From Kibdelosporangium sp040675465 (lineage in GTDB: Bacteria > Actinomycetota > Actinomycetes > Mycobacteriales > Pseudonocardiaceae): 64,000 bases of DNA. A program made the translations under genes and the position numbers. Positions within the stretch are counted from its first letter, which is position 1, and every line of letters starts with the position of its first letter. The notes below the pieces were generated by a model. That model worked only from the letters and a program-made list of their open reading frames with translations, made no database searches and was not told the DNA's origin. The DNA is taken from contig NZ_JBFAPA010000002.1 in NCBI RefSeq assembly GCF_040675465.1, positions 186,001-250,000 on the forward strand, read 5' to 3'. Positions 16,616 through 25,648 of the stretch are shown in pieces.

Positions 16616-18360
16616 AGCTTGGCGCTTTGATCATCCTCTTAGGACTCATCGGGTTTCCGTTGGTGCTGCCGGACGCGACCTACGAGCAGACCGTGTTGCT
16701 GCTCGCGTTCCTGGTGGCGATCCAGTCCATCAGCTGGAACATCATCTCCGGGTTCGCCGGGTACGTTTCGTTGGGGCACAGCGTTTTCCTTGGGATCGGC
16801 GCGTACACCGCCGCGATCCTGGCCGAGCGGTGGGGCGTCAATCCTTTGGTGCTGGCGCCGGTCGCCGGGGTGGTCGCGGTCGTCGTGGCGTTGCTGATCG
16901 GCAGCGTTGTGCTGCGGGCCAAGGGACCGGCGTTCGTGATCATCACGATCGCGTTGCTGCTGGTGTTCCAGATGCTGGCGATCAACCTGCACGGCCTGAC
17001 CAACGGATCCGACGGGATCACTTTGGAGCTGCCGTTCTGGGACGCGGACATCCAGAACATCCCGTTCTACTACGCGTTCCTGGGCCTGATGGTGCTCGCT
17101 TTCGGCTTCAGCGCGTGGATCCGGCGGACCAAGTTCGGCACCGGGCTGGTGGCGATCCGGGAGGACGAGGGCAAGGCGGCGGCCATCGGCATTCCGACAG
17201 CGCTGTACAAGAACCTCGCCTACGCGGCCAGCGCGTTCTTCGTCGGCGCCGCGGGCGCGGTGTACGCGTACTTCCTGACGTTCCTGAACCCGTTGGGCGC
17301 GTTCAACATCCTCACGAGCGTGACCGTCGTGCTCGGCGCTCTCGTTGGCGGGCGGGGGACGCTGTGGGGTCCGGTCGTGGGCGCGTTCATCGTGTCGTTC
17401 GCCAGTGAGGCCGCGACGAACCTCGGCAGTGAGTCGCAGAGCCGGTTGCTGATGTTCGGGCTGGCGCTGGTGATCGTCGTGTTGTTCCTGCCGCAGGGGA
17501 TTTTGCCCGCGTTGCAACGGCTTTTCGCTCGACGTTCGCCGGTCGAGTACACCGATCACGTGGGGGCGATGGCGGAGCGGAAGATCGAGGTGCGCAGTCG
17601 CTCGGCGGAGGCGGTCGAGGGGCCGATGCTGGAACTTCACGATGTGCACAAGGCTTTCGGTGGCCTCAAGGCGGTCAACGGCGTCGATCTCGTTGTGCCG
17701 CAGGGGTCCATCACGGCGTTGATCGGGCCGAACGGGTCCGGCAAGACGACGTTGTTCAACCTGATCACCGGCACCGGCGGCCCGCACACCGGGTCCATCT
17801 CGTTCGGTGGCACCAGGATCGACGGCATGCAACCGTGGCAGCGGGCGCATCTCGGGCTGGGGCGGACGTTCCAGGTGACGCGGTTGTTCAAGAGCATGAC
17901 CGTGCTGGAGAACGTCGTCGCGCCGCTCGAACGGTTCGCGCCGGGCGTGCTGGCCTCGGGTGCGGTCGGCGGGCATGAGGCCGACCGGGCGCGGGACCTG
18001 TTGTCGTTCGTTGGCCTGGAGCGGTTCGCGGCTCAACAGGCGGGCGCTTTGTCGTACGGGCAACAGAAACTGGTCGAGCTGGCCCAGGTTCTGATGCTGG
18101 AGCCGCGGATGGTGCTGCTCGACGAGCCCGCGGGCGGGATCAACCCGGGCCTGGTCGGCCGGATGGCCGAGATCATCCGCGCGGCCAACCGCCAGGGCGT
18201 CACGTTCCTCGTGGTGGAGCACAACATCCCGATGGTGCTCGACCTGTGTGACCCGATCATCGTGCTGGCGGCTGGTTCGGTGATCGCTTCCGGTCCCCCC
18301 GATGTGGTGCGTGCCGACCCGGCCGTGCTCGATGCCTACCTCGGCGAGGTGACCGCCTGA
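16612..18360 (+). CDS. LivM-LivG fusion: ABC permease + ATP-binding protein, 582 aa
   Basis: Residues 1-310 are a LivM-type permease (ISGFAGYVSLGHSVFLGIGA, then VVLGALVGGRGTLWGPVVGA). Residues from about 340 form a LivG-type ATPase with Walker A GPNGSGKTT, signature LSYGQQKLVEL, Walker B MVLLDEPAGGINP and the switch His in VVEHNIPMVL. A hydrophilic linker of about 35 residues joins them. LivM and LivG are separate proteins in most systems; here they are one continuous frame with no sign of sequencing error. Starts by ATGA overlap and ends one base into the livF start. Confidence 0.92.
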   Translation: MKLGALIILLGLIGFPLVLPDATYEQTVLLLAFLVAIQSISWNIISGFAGYVSLGHSVFLGIGAYTAAILAERWGVNPLVLAPVAGVVAVVVALLIGSVVLRAKGPAFVIITIALLLVFQMLAINLHGLTNGSDGITLELPFWDADIQNIPFYYAFLGLMVLAFGFSAWIRRTKFGTGLVAIREDEGKAAAIGIPTALYKNLAYAASAFFVGAAGAVYAYFLTFLNPLGAFNILTSVTVVLGALVGGRGTLWGPVVGAFIVSFASEAATNLGSESQSRLLMFGLALVIVVLFLPQGILPALQRLFARRSPVEYTDHVGAMAERKIEVRSRSAEAVEGPMLELHDVHKAFGGLKAVNGVDLVVPQGSITALIGPNGSGKTTLFNLITGTGGPHTGSISFGGTRIDGMQPWQRAHLGLGRTFQVTRLFKSMTVLENVVAPLERFAPGVLASGAVGGHEADRARDLLSFVGLERFAAQQAGALSYGQQKLVELAQVLMLEPRMVLLDEPAGGINPGLVGRMAEIIRAANRQGVTFLVVEHNIPMVLDLCDPIIVLAAGSVIASGPPDVVRADPAVLDAYLGEVTA

Positions 18361-19079
18361 TGTTGACCCTCCAAGGTGTTCACGCGGGCTACGGCGGCGG
18401 CGATGTGTTGCAGGGCCTGAATCTCACCGTCGAACCCGAGTCGGTGACCTGCATCCTCGGCCCCAACGGCGCCGGAAAGTCGACCGTGCTGCGCGTGGTC
18501 AGCGGCCTGCTGCGCCCCCGCGAGGGCGTGATCTCGTTGGGGGAGCAGCGAATCGAGAAGCTCAGCGCGCCCGCGATCCTCGGCCTCGGCATCGCCCAGG
18601 TCCCCCAGAGCGGCGCGTTGTTCCCGCGCATGAGCGTGCGCGAGAACATACTGCTGGGTGGGTATCTCATCCGCCGCCAGAAGAAACTCCTCGCCCAACG
18701 CTATGACACCGTCGCGGAGCTGGTCCCTCTCGTCGCCGAACGGGGGTCCGTCCCCGCCGGGAACCTCTCCGGCGGGCAGCGGCGGATGGTCGAGATCGGC
18801 CGGTCCCTGATGCTCGACCCCACCGTGATCCTCCTCGACGAGCCCTCCCTGGGCCTGGACCCCAGAAGCATGGCCGCCGTCGCCGCGCTCATCACCTCCA
18901 TGCGCGACCAGGGCAAGACCATCCTGCTCGTCGAACAGAACGTCCGCCTCGGCCTGTCCCTGTCCACCCACGGCGTCGTCATGGAGACCGGCAAAGTCCG
19001 CCTCCAAGGCACCGCCCAGCAGATCCTCGACCACCCCGGGATCGGGTCGCTGTACCTCGGCGCCCTCACCGGACGCTGA
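18360..19079 (+). CDS. LivF-like ABC transporter ATP-binding protein, 239 aa
   Basis: Complete ABC ATPase: Walker A GPNGAGKST, Q-loop QVPQSG, signature LSGGQRRMVEI, Walker B VILLDEPSLGLDP and H-loop LLVEQNVRL. The short length and the sequence after Walker B match LivF. It shares one base with the stop of the upstream fusion gene and ends seven bases before the converging LacI gene. With the LivG domain it forms the ATPase heterodimer of this importer. Confidence 0.93.
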   Translation: MLTLQGVHAGYGGGDVLQGLNLTVEPESVTCILGPNGAGKSTVLRVVSGLLRPREGVISLGEQRIEKLSAPAILGLGIAQVPQSGALFPRMSVRENILLGGYLIRRQKKLLAQRYDTVAELVPLVAERGSVPAGNLSGGQRRMVEIGRSLMLDPTVILLDEPSLGLDPRSMAAVAALITSMRDQGKTILLVEQNVRLGLSLSTHGVVMETGKVRLQGTAQQILDHPGIGSLYLGALTGR

Positions 19080-19086
19080 ACCCCGC

Positions 19087-20106
19087 TCAGGACGGCGGCG
19101 CGGTGGACTCGCGCAGGACGAGGGTCGCGGGGAGGGTGATCGACTTGGCCGGCAGGTCGGGGTTGCCGAGGCGGTCGAGGAGCATGCGGGCGGCCTCGGC
19201 GCCGATCTGGTAGTGCGGCACGCGCACGGTGCTCAGCGGTGGGGTGAGGCGGTCGATGAACGGCATGTCGTTGAACCCCACCAGGCTGATGTCCTGCGGG
19301 CAGGACAGCCGGCGCTCGCTGAACACGTCCAGGCAGCCCAGGGCGATCATGTCGTTGGCGGCCACGATGGCGGTGGGACGGCGGCCCGCGTCGAGCAGGG
19401 TCCGGGTCGCGCGGGCGCCTTCGACCTCGGTGAACCCGTTGGTCATCATCACCAGCGACGGCTCGGCCGGCACCCCGGCGTCCTCGAGGGACTGGCGGTA
19501 GGCCCGCAGCCGGGCCCGTCCGGTGGTGGTGTTCTGCGGGCCGGCGATGTGCGCGATCTTGGTGTGCCCCAGGTCGATCAGGTGCCGGACGGCCATCGCG
19601 ATGCCGTCGTGGTCGTCACCGGTCACAGCGGGGATGTCCGACTGGTCGATCCGGCGGTTGACCAGCACGAGCTTGGTGCCCTCGGCGTACGCGTCGGTGA
19701 AGATCCTGTCCTCGCGGTGCGCCGTTGCCACGATGATGCCGTCGACCTGACGGGCCCGGAGGGTGTCGAACAGCGTGGTCTGGCGTTCGCCGTCGTTGTC
19801 GGTGTTCGCGATCAGCGTCGTGTACCCCGCCGAGGCGAGCACGTCCTCGATGCCGCGCACGATCGGCGGGAACAACGGGTTGGTCAGGTCCGGGATGAGC
19901 ACGCCCACCGACATCGACCGCGCGGTCTTCAGTCCGCGGGCCATGGCGTTCGGCTGGTAGCGCAGCTCGCGGGCGGCGGCCTGGACCCGGCGCATGGTGG
20001 CCGGGTTGACCAGCGAGCTGGTCGCCGGGTTGAGCGCACGGGACGCGGTCGTCACGTGAACCCCGGCGCGCTGCGCGACCTCTTTGAGGGTGGGCGAGTT
20101 GGTCAT
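19087..20106 (-). CDS. LacI family transcriptional regulator, 339 aa
   Basis: N-terminal LacI helix-turn-helix with hinge (PTLKEVAQRAGVHVTTASRA ... YQPNAMARGLKTARS) followed by a sugar-binding-type effector domain (SVGVLIPDLTNPLFPPIVRG, ending in ISLVGFNDMPFIDRLTPPLS). Such proteins usually repress carbohydrate genes; the target is not obvious, since the adjacent genes are a converging amino-acid-type ABC operon and a peptidase upstream on the same strand. It may regulate genes elsewhere or itself. Start ATG at 20106. Confidence 0.93.
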   Translation of the reverse strand: MTNSPTLKEVAQRAGVHVTTASRALNPATSSLVNPATMRRVQAAARELRYQPNAMARGLKTARSMSVGVLIPDLTNPLFPPIVRGIEDVLASAGYTTLIANTDNDGERQTTLFDTLRARQVDGIIVATAHREDRIFTDAYAEGTKLVLVNRRIDQSDIPAVTGDDHDGIAMAVRHLIDLGHTKIAHIAGPQNTTTGRARLRAYRQSLEDAGVPAEPSLVMMTNGFTEVEGARATRTLLDAGRRPTAIVAANDMIALGCLDVFSERRLSCPQDISLVGFNDMPFIDRLTPPLSTVRVPHYQIGAEAARMLLDRLGNPDLPAKSITLPATLVLRESTAPPS

Positions 20107-20166
20107 GGCGGCACTCCGGGGCGGAAAACGATTGCAGCAAGCCTAACACGACAGCTGACCTCGTCT

Positions 20167-20188
20167 TATCCCTGGAATACCAGGGTTA
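20167..20188 (-). terminator. Hairpin after the M20 peptidase gene
   Basis: CCCTGG-aata-CCAGGG is a perfect 6-base stem extended on both sides with one mismatch, and it begins at the stop codon of the M20 gene. It lies between that gene and the LacI gene on the same strand. There is no clear U-run, so factor-independent termination is plausible but not certain. Confidence 0.5.
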
Positions 20189-21304
20189 TCCGCAGAAATT
20201 GACCGCCGTTTCGGTCAGCGTCCGTGCACACGCGACGGTCTCGGCGATGCTGACCCATTCCACGTCGGCATGCGCGCCCTCGCCACCCGGCCCGTACAGA
20301 ACAGTCGGGATCCCGGCCGCGGAGATGAACGCGGAGTCGGCCCAGTAGCTCGCGCCCGCGATCTTCGGCCGCGCCCCGGTGACGTCCTTCGCGGCCGCCA
20401 TCAGCACCGGGAGGACCTCGGTGTCGTGCGGGGTCTCCAGCGGCCGGCGGACGAACGTCGTCTTCGCGCTGACCTCCAGCTCCGAGTCGGCGTCACGGCA
20501 CTCGGCGAGCAGGTCCTCGATGGCCCGTTCCAGCGCGAGCAGGGTGTCGCCGGGCAGGTAGCGGCGTTCGACAGTGATCACGCACCGGTCCGGGATGGTC
20601 GACTCCTCGCGGCCGCCGCTGATCAACGAGCCGTGCAGGTTGCCGGACCCCAGCAGCGGGTGCGTGCGGGTGCGCATCTGCTGGTCCAGCTCGTCCAGGG
20701 CGAGCAGGACCGGGCCGGCCTTGAGGATCGCGTCCACGCCGAGGTGCGGGCGGGAGCCGTGCGCGGCCTTGCCGGTGATCGTGATCTCGGTCCAGATGAA
20801 CCCCTTGTGCGCGGTGGCCACGGTCAGCTCGGTGGGTTCGTTGACGATCGCGGCATCCGCCTCGACGTGCGGCAGGATCCGCTGCACGCCTTCGCTCCCG
20901 TACTCCTCGTCGGCCACCGCGGCCACGATGACCTCGCCTTTCACGCCTCGCCGGGCCGCATCCCGGCACGCGATCAGGGCAGCGGCGAGACCGCCTTTCA
21001 TGTCGTACGCGCCCCGGCCGTAGAGCCGGTCGCCGTCGATCCTGGGGACGAGCGGGTCGGCCATTCCGCCGGTGCCGACCGTGTCGAGATGCCCGCACAG
21101 CAGCAACTTCCGCCCGTCACTGGAACTGCCGCCGGACCGGACGATCACGTTGTCGTCCAGAACCTCGACGCCCAGGCCCTCACCACGAGCCCAGCCGGCG
21201 ACGAACCGAGCGATCCCGGCCTCACCCGCGGCGCCCTTGACCAGCGAGGAGTTCACCGAGTCGATCGCCACCAGCTGCTGGAGCAGTTCAATCACGTCGT
21301 CCAT
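20186..21304 (-). CDS. M20 family metallopeptidase (ArgE/DapE-like), 372 aa
   Basis: Dinuclear zinc hydrolase with ligands and catalytic residues in CGHLDTVG (His, then Asp), GRGAYDMKGG (bridging Asp) and ADEEYGSEG (catalytic Glu and ligand Glu). The dimerisation-domain His lies in KAAHGSRPHLGVDA and the last His near EGAHADVEW. The family cleaves N-acyl amino acids or small peptides; the exact substrate is uncertain. ATG at 21304 (MDDVIELLQQLVAID) matches the family start; longer in-frame sequence upstream overlaps the divergent LysR gene and is rejected. It is likely controlled by that LysR protein. Confidence 0.9.
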   Translation of the reverse strand: MDDVIELLQQLVAIDSVNSSLVKGAAGEAGIARFVAGWARGEGLGVEVLDDNVIVRSGGSSSDGRKLLLCGHLDTVGTGGMADPLVPRIDGDRLYGRGAYDMKGGLAAALIACRDAARRGVKGEVIVAAVADEEYGSEGVQRILPHVEADAAIVNEPTELTVATAHKGFIWTEITITGKAAHGSRPHLGVDAILKAGPVLLALDELDQQMRTRTHPLLGSGNLHGSLISGGREESTIPDRCVITVERRYLPGDTLLALERAIEDLLAECRDADSELEVSAKTTFVRRPLETPHDTEVLPVLMAAAKDVTGARPKIAGASYWADSAFISAAGIPTVLYGPGGEGAHADVEWVSIAETVACARTLTETAVNFCG

Positions 21305-21351
21305 GCCGGTAAGTCTCGCCAGCCCGATCGAGAAGGAAAAGCGCGACTTTG

Positions 21352-21370
21352 TTGCGGATATCCTTAAGCA
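21352..21370. promoter_or_regulatory. Possible LysR site between M20 peptidase and LysR genes
   Basis: In the 66-base divergent gap, TTGCGGATATCCTTAAGCAA (21352-21371) contains the perfect palindrome GGATATCC flanked by TTGC and GCAA. LysR sites are imperfect dyads with a T-N11-A core, and this is the only dyad in the gap. Position supports it; binding is untested. Confidence 0.4.
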
Positions 21371-22276
21371 ATGCTGGACGTTCACCGGTTGCGCCTGTTG
21401 CAGGAGCTGCACACCCGCAAGACCATCGCCGCCGTGGCGGCCGCGCTGGGCTACAGCGGTTCGGCGGTGTCCCAGCAGCTCGCACAGCTGGAGCGGGAGG
21501 CCGGGGTGCCGCTGCTGGAACGGGTCGGGCGCGGGGTCCGGCTGACTCCGCAGGCGTTGATCCTGGTCGAGCACGCTTCGGCGGTGCTGCACCGGCTCGA
21601 ACAGGCCGAAGCCGACCTGGCCTCATCGATGCCGACCGTCCGCGGGGAACTGCGGATCGCCACGTTCCAGACCGCGATGCTCGCTTTGATCCCGCCGTTC
21701 CTGGACCGGCTTGCCGAGTCCGCGCCGGAACTCCGGGTGCGGGTGCGCCAGATGGAACCCGAACCGGCGCTGTCCGCACTGGCCACAGGGGACTGTGATC
21801 TTGTGATCATCGAGGAGTTCCCGGGGCATCCACGTTCACGCGTCCCCGGGCTCGACCGGGTGCCGCTGGCCACCGACCCGATGCGGCTCGTCGTGCCAGA
21901 GACTTTGCGGGACAAGGGAAACATCATCGACCTGGCCGACCGGCCGTGGGTGCTCGAACCCGAGGACACACCGAGCGGGCGGTGGGCGCGGGCGCTGTGC
22001 CGGGAGGCCGGGTTCGAGCCGGAGGTCGTGGTGTCCTCGTGCGACATCGTGTCGCACATCAGGTTCATCGAGACCGGGCACGCGGTCGGCTTCCTGCCCG
22101 ACCTGGTCTGGCGCGGCCAACCACCAACCGTGCCAACACATCCGTTGCCCGGGCAGCATCGGCGGCTGTACTCGTCGGCGCGGTCCGGCGGCAGCGGGCA
22201 TCCGGCGATCGTGTTGGCGCGCGCGGAACTCGAATGCGTCCGGGACGGCTTGCCGCTAGGGTCGCCGCGTGCCTGA
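21371..22276 (+). CDS. LysR family transcriptional regulator, 301 aa
   Basis: N-terminal winged helix-turn-helix (LRLLQELHTRKTIAAVAAAL, GYSGSAVSQQLAQLEREAG, PLLERVGRGVRLT) and a LysR-substrate-binding domain (RGELRIATFQTAMLALIPPF onwards). It is divergent from the M20 peptidase gene, the usual arrangement for a LysR regulator and its target. The start ATG lies at the edge of a dyad. Its 3' end overlaps the GNAT gene by 8 bases. Confidence 0.93.
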   Translation: MLDVHRLRLLQELHTRKTIAAVAAALGYSGSAVSQQLAQLEREAGVPLLERVGRGVRLTPQALILVEHASAVLHRLEQAEADLASSMPTVRGELRIATFQTAMLALIPPFLDRLAESAPELRVRVRQMEPEPALSALATGDCDLVIIEEFPGHPRSRVPGLDRVPLATDPMRLVVPETLRDKGNIIDLADRPWVLEPEDTPSGRWARALCREAGFEPEVVVSSCDIVSHIRFIETGHAVGFLPDLVWRGQPPTVPTHPLPGQHRRLYSSARSGGSGHPAIVLARAELECVRDGLPLGSPRA

Positions 22277-23045
22277 TGCCGCTGAACTGCTTGCCGCGTA
22301 TGACACCCAGATGCGCCCCGCCGAGTACGCCACCCCGGAGGCCGGGATCACCGTCGAACGCGATGGTCCCGTGGTCCGGATGAGCGGGCGGTATCGGGGG
22401 TTCATCAGCAGTCCCCGGGATCTGGGCATCGACGGCGACGAGCTGGACGCGTTGATCGCGCGGCAGCGGGACTTCTTCGCCGCGCGGGGTGAGGCGGTCG
22501 AGTGGAAGACCTGCGGCCACGACCGGCCGCTGGGCCTGACGGATCGGCTGCGCGCGGCCGGGTTCGTGCCCGAGGACCAGGAGACGATCGTCATCGGCAC
22601 GGCCGCGGCGCTCGCGGTCGAGCCGCCGCCGATCGACGGCGTGACCATCCGGCAGGTGAACACGGACGCCGACTACGAGCGGATCGCCGCGATGGAGTCG
22701 GCGGTGTGGGGGCTGGACCTGTCGTGGATGGCCGCCGATCTGGCCTCCCGGCGGTCCTACACGACCGTTTTCGTGGCCGAGGCCGATGGCGAGGTTGTGT
22801 CAGCCGCGTGGCTCGCGGCCAAGTTCGGCACCGAGTTCGCCGGGCTGTGGGGCGGGTCGACGCTGGCCGCCTGGCGGGGCCGCGGGATCTACCGCGCGCT
22901 CGTCGCCCATCGCGCCCTGCTGGCCGTTGACCTGGGCATTCGTTACCTGCAGGTGGACGCCTCGGACGACAGCCGCCCCATCCTCGAACGCCTCGGCTTC
23001 ACCCCCGTCACCACCACAACCCCATACGTCTGGTCCCCGAACTGA
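22269..23045 (+). CDS. GNAT family N-acetyltransferase, 258 aa
   Basis: The C-terminal half is a GNAT domain: TIRQVNTDADYERIAAMES, FVAEADGEVVSAAWL, then the acetyl-CoA-binding strand-loop with TLAAWRGRGIYRALVAHRAL (Q/RxxGxG/A-like RGRGIY) and VDASDDSRPILERLGF. The N-terminal 120 residues are a second, weaker GNAT-like half. It starts with GTG inside the end of the LysR gene, so the two are probably co-expressed. Acceptor unknown. Confidence 0.88.
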   Translation: MPDAAELLAAYDTQMRPAEYATPEAGITVERDGPVVRMSGRYRGFISSPRDLGIDGDELDALIARQRDFFAARGEAVEWKTCGHDRPLGLTDRLRAAGFVPEDQETIVIGTAAALAVEPPPIDGVTIRQVNTDADYERIAAMESAVWGLDLSWMAADLASRRSYTTVFVAEADGEVVSAAWLAAKFGTEFAGLWGGSTLAAWRGRGIYRALVAHRALLAVDLGIRYLQVDASDDSRPILERLGFTPVTTTTPYVWSPN

Positions 23046-23050
23046 CCCGC

Positions 23051-23136
23051 GTGTCCCCCGTTCCTCCGTGCCATGTCCCCCTTTGCTCCAGGGTGTGTCC
23101 CCGTTCCTCCGGCTCGCCCTACACACATCGGAGGAA
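23051..23136. repeat. Direct and inverted repeats downstream of the GNAT gene
   Basis: GTGTCCCC(C)GTTCCTCCG occurs at 23051-23068 and 23095-23111, with a weaker copy (TGTCCCCCTTTGCTCC) between them. The second copy's TTCCTCCG pairs perfectly with CGGAGGAA at 23129-23136 across a 17-base loop. This fills the left part of the 254-base gap before the GH95 gene. It may be a terminator for the GNAT gene or a regulatory array. The remainder of the gap holds the GH95 promoter region. Confidence 0.45.
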
Positions 23137-23272
23137 TGTGCGGCACACTAGGGGTCAGTGGGCCTACAGGCGGGCTTCCAGCGGGTATTGATCGGGTCTT
23201 GTCCGGTTTATGTCCGGCACGGACCGTTGACGCGTGATTACCACGCTGACATGATCGCCAGGCAGATGATCG

Positions 23273-23288
23273 TATCTGATATCTGATA
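23273..23288. promoter_or_regulatory. TATC-motif operator upstream of the GH95 gene
   Basis: TATCTGATATCTGATA lies 11 bases before the ATG. The 17-base string CGTATCTGATATCTGAT is identical at 23271-23287 and at 50289-50305, and a related TATC-NN-ATATC-NN-ATA occurs at 40397-40412. All three precede carbohydrate-related genes. The GntR/FCD protein encoded at 49488-50180, adjacent to the second copy, is the likeliest binder (inference). Being so close to the start codon, it probably acts as a repressor site. Confidence 0.65.
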
Positions 23289-23299
23289 AGGGGCGTTCG

Positions 23300-25642
23300 A
23301 TGTCGCACACCCGCCGGGACATCCTCAAAGTCGGCAGCGCGATCGGGGCCGGAGCGGCACTCGGCGGCGGCCTGCCGGTCTTCACCGCGCATGCCGAGCC
23401 GGCCGACCGCCCGGCGCAGGCGCAGCTGGTGCCGGGTGATCAGGCGACCACCTTCTGGCACCTCGCGCCCGCGGTCGAGGCCAAGATCATCGAGCAGGGC
23501 TTACCGATCGGCAACGGCAGGCTGGGCGCGCTGGTCGGCGGCGACCCCGCGCACGACTCCTGCTACGTCACGGACATCTCGCTGTGGGCCGGGGACAAGA
23601 ACGACGTCCTCGACAACGACGGCCAGTTCCCTTACGAGCGCGTGCACTTCGGCACGTTCAACGTGCTGGCGCAGGCGGCCGTGTCGATCCCCGAGCACAC
23701 CAAGGCCGCGATCAGCAAGTACCGCCGCACGCTGGACCTCAGCAACGGCATCGTCACCTCGACCTACGAGTACAAGGGCACCAAGTACCGCCGCGAGGTC
23801 TACTCCAGCCACCCCGACGATGTGATCGTCATGCGCCTGACCCGCAGCGGCGGCGGCAACCACACCGGCACGATCGAGATCGCCGGGACGCACAACGAGA
23901 CCACTGTGGACGGTTCGTTCAGTGGAAAACTCGACAACGGCCTGAAATACGGCGCGGTCGCCGGCGCGGTGGGCAAGGGTGGCCGGATCGGCGTCAAGGA
24001 CAACAAGGTCACGTTCACCGACTGCGCCGAGGTGCTGATCGTGATCAGCGGCGGCACCAACTACGTGCCGGACGCCAAGGCCGGCTTCATGGACGCCGGT
24101 GCCGATCCGCTCGCTTTGGCGCGGAGCAAGGCGAACGCGGCGCTGAAGGTCGGCGGCGACGCGCTGCTGGCCACGCATGTCCGCGACTACCGGTCGCTCT
24201 ACGACCGGATGACTGTCGACTTAGGACAATCGACTCGCCGTCAGCGGGAGATGGACACCTGGTCGCGCCTGGTGGTCCGCGGAACGCCGGGTGCCGCGGC
24301 CGACCCGGAGCTGGAGGCGAGCTACCTCCAGTTCGGCCGGTACCTGATGATCACCGGTTCGCGCGACAGCCTGCCGCTGAACCTGCAAGGCTTGTGGCTG
24401 CACAACAACACGCCGGACTGGATGGCGGACTACCACACCGACGTCAACGTCCAGATGAACTACTGGTTCGCCGACCGCGCGGGCCTGGGCGAGTGCTTCG
24501 AGCCGCTCGCCCGGTACATCGAGGCGCAGGTCGGGTCCTGGACCGACGCGACCCAGCGGCTGTTCCTTGACTCCCGCAACCGTTTCCGCAACAGCTCCGG
24601 CAAGGTCGCCGGCTGGGCGGTCGCGTTCTCCACGAACATCTACGGCGGGTCCGGCTGGTGGTGGCACTCCGGCGGCAACGCCTGGCTGTGCAACTCCTTG
24701 TGGGAGCACTACGAACACACCCAGGACCGCGCCTACCTGGCCCGGATCTACCCGATCCTCAAGGGCGCCTGCGAGTTCTGGCAGGCGCGGCTGATCGAGG
24801 ACCCGCACACCGGCAAGCTGGTCGCAGACCACGACTGGTCGCCCGAACACGGCCCGCAGGACGCGCTGGGCATCACATACGCGCAAGAGCTTGTCTGGGA
24901 CCTGTTCGAGCACTTCCGCGCGGCGAGTTCGGTGCTGGACAAGGACCGTCCGTTCGCGCAGACCCTCGCGGGCCTGCAGGACCGGCTGTACATGGCCGGC
25001 GTGAGCCCGAAGTCGGGCTGGTACGAGGAATGGATGAGCCCGGACAACCTGGGCGAGACCACGCACCGGCACCTGTCGCCGCTGATCGGGTTCTTCCCGG
25101 GCGACCGGATCAGGAACGACAGCAGCCCCAAGGAGATCGTCGACGGGGTGCGCAACCTGCTGATAGCGCGCGGCATGGAGAGCTTCGGCTGGGCGTGTTC
25201 GTGGCGCGCGATGTGCTGGGCCCGGCTCAAGGACGCCGAGCGCGCCTACGAACTGGTGCTGACCGTCATGCGTCCGTCCGTCGGCCACTCCAACGGCAGC
25301 GCGCCGAACCTGTTCGACATGTACGACCTCGGCGACCGCTCGATCTTCCAGATCGACGCCAACTTCGGCGCGCCCACAGCGATGTTGGAGATGCTCGTCT
25401 ACTCGCGGCCCGGCGTGATCGACCTGCTGCCCGCACTGCCCACTGCTTGGGCGAAGTCCGGCAAGATCACTGGCGTCGGCGCTCGTGGCGGGTTCACCGT
25501 CGACGTGGAATGGCGCAACGGCAAGGTCACCTCCGCGACCATCCACAGCAAGACCGGCACCGGCACCGTTGTGAAGGCGGGCGCCTGGCGCAAGAACATC
25601 CGCCTCCGCCAAGGCGAGTCGATCACCGTCCACCCCAGCTGA
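23300..25642 (+). CDS. Tat-exported GH95 family glycoside hydrolase, 780 aa
   Basis: A twin-arginine signal (TRRDILKVG, cleavage near AHAEP) precedes a GH95 protein: the N-terminal beta domain begins with GLPIGNGRLGALVGG, the catalytic alpha/alpha barrel contains LQGLW ... PDWMADYHTDVNVQMNYW, and the C-terminal region has IFQIDANFGAPTAMLEML. GH95 enzymes are exo-acting alpha-L-fucosidases (1,2-linked, e.g. on xyloglucan) or alpha-L-galactosidases on pectic side chains, acting by inversion. ATG at 23300 with AAGGGG six bases upstream. It is probably secreted and co-regulated with the large enzyme at 50346 through the shared motif. Fucose versus galactose specificity cannot be decided here. Confidence 0.93.
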   Translation: MSHTRRDILKVGSAIGAGAALGGGLPVFTAHAEPADRPAQAQLVPGDQATTFWHLAPAVEAKIIEQGLPIGNGRLGALVGGDPAHDSCYVTDISLWAGDKNDVLDNDGQFPYERVHFGTFNVLAQAAVSIPEHTKAAISKYRRTLDLSNGIVTSTYEYKGTKYRREVYSSHPDDVIVMRLTRSGGGNHTGTIEIAGTHNETTVDGSFSGKLDNGLKYGAVAGAVGKGGRIGVKDNKVTFTDCAEVLIVISGGTNYVPDAKAGFMDAGADPLALARSKANAALKVGGDALLATHVRDYRSLYDRMTVDLGQSTRRQREMDTWSRLVVRGTPGAAADPELEASYLQFGRYLMITGSRDSLPLNLQGLWLHNNTPDWMADYHTDVNVQMNYWFADRAGLGECFEPLARYIEAQVGSWTDATQRLFLDSRNRFRNSSGKVAGWAVAFSTNIYGGSGWWWHSGGNAWLCNSLWEHYEHTQDRAYLARIYPILKGACEFWQARLIEDPHTGKLVADHDWSPEHGPQDALGITYAQELVWDLFEHFRAASSVLDKDRPFAQTLAGLQDRLYMAGVSPKSGWYEEWMSPDNLGETTHRHLSPLIGFFPGDRIRNDSSPKEIVDGVRNLLIARGMESFGWACSWRAMCWARLKDAERAYELVLTVMRPSVGHSNGSAPNLFDMYDLGDRSIFQIDANFGAPTAMLEMLVYSRPGVIDLLPALPTAWAKSGKITGVGARGGFTVDVEWRNGKVTSATIHSKTGTGTVVKAGAWRKNIRLRQGESITVHPS

Positions 25643-25648
25643 AGACCT

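Noticed and set aside
20110..20150. Possible LacI operator around AAAACGATTGCAGC upstream of the LacI gene
   Set aside because: It has a central CG but the flanks are not symmetric; too weak to list as a site.
23051..23111. CRISPR-like direct repeats
   Set aside because: Only two good copies with unequal spacing, no further repeats and no cas genes nearby.
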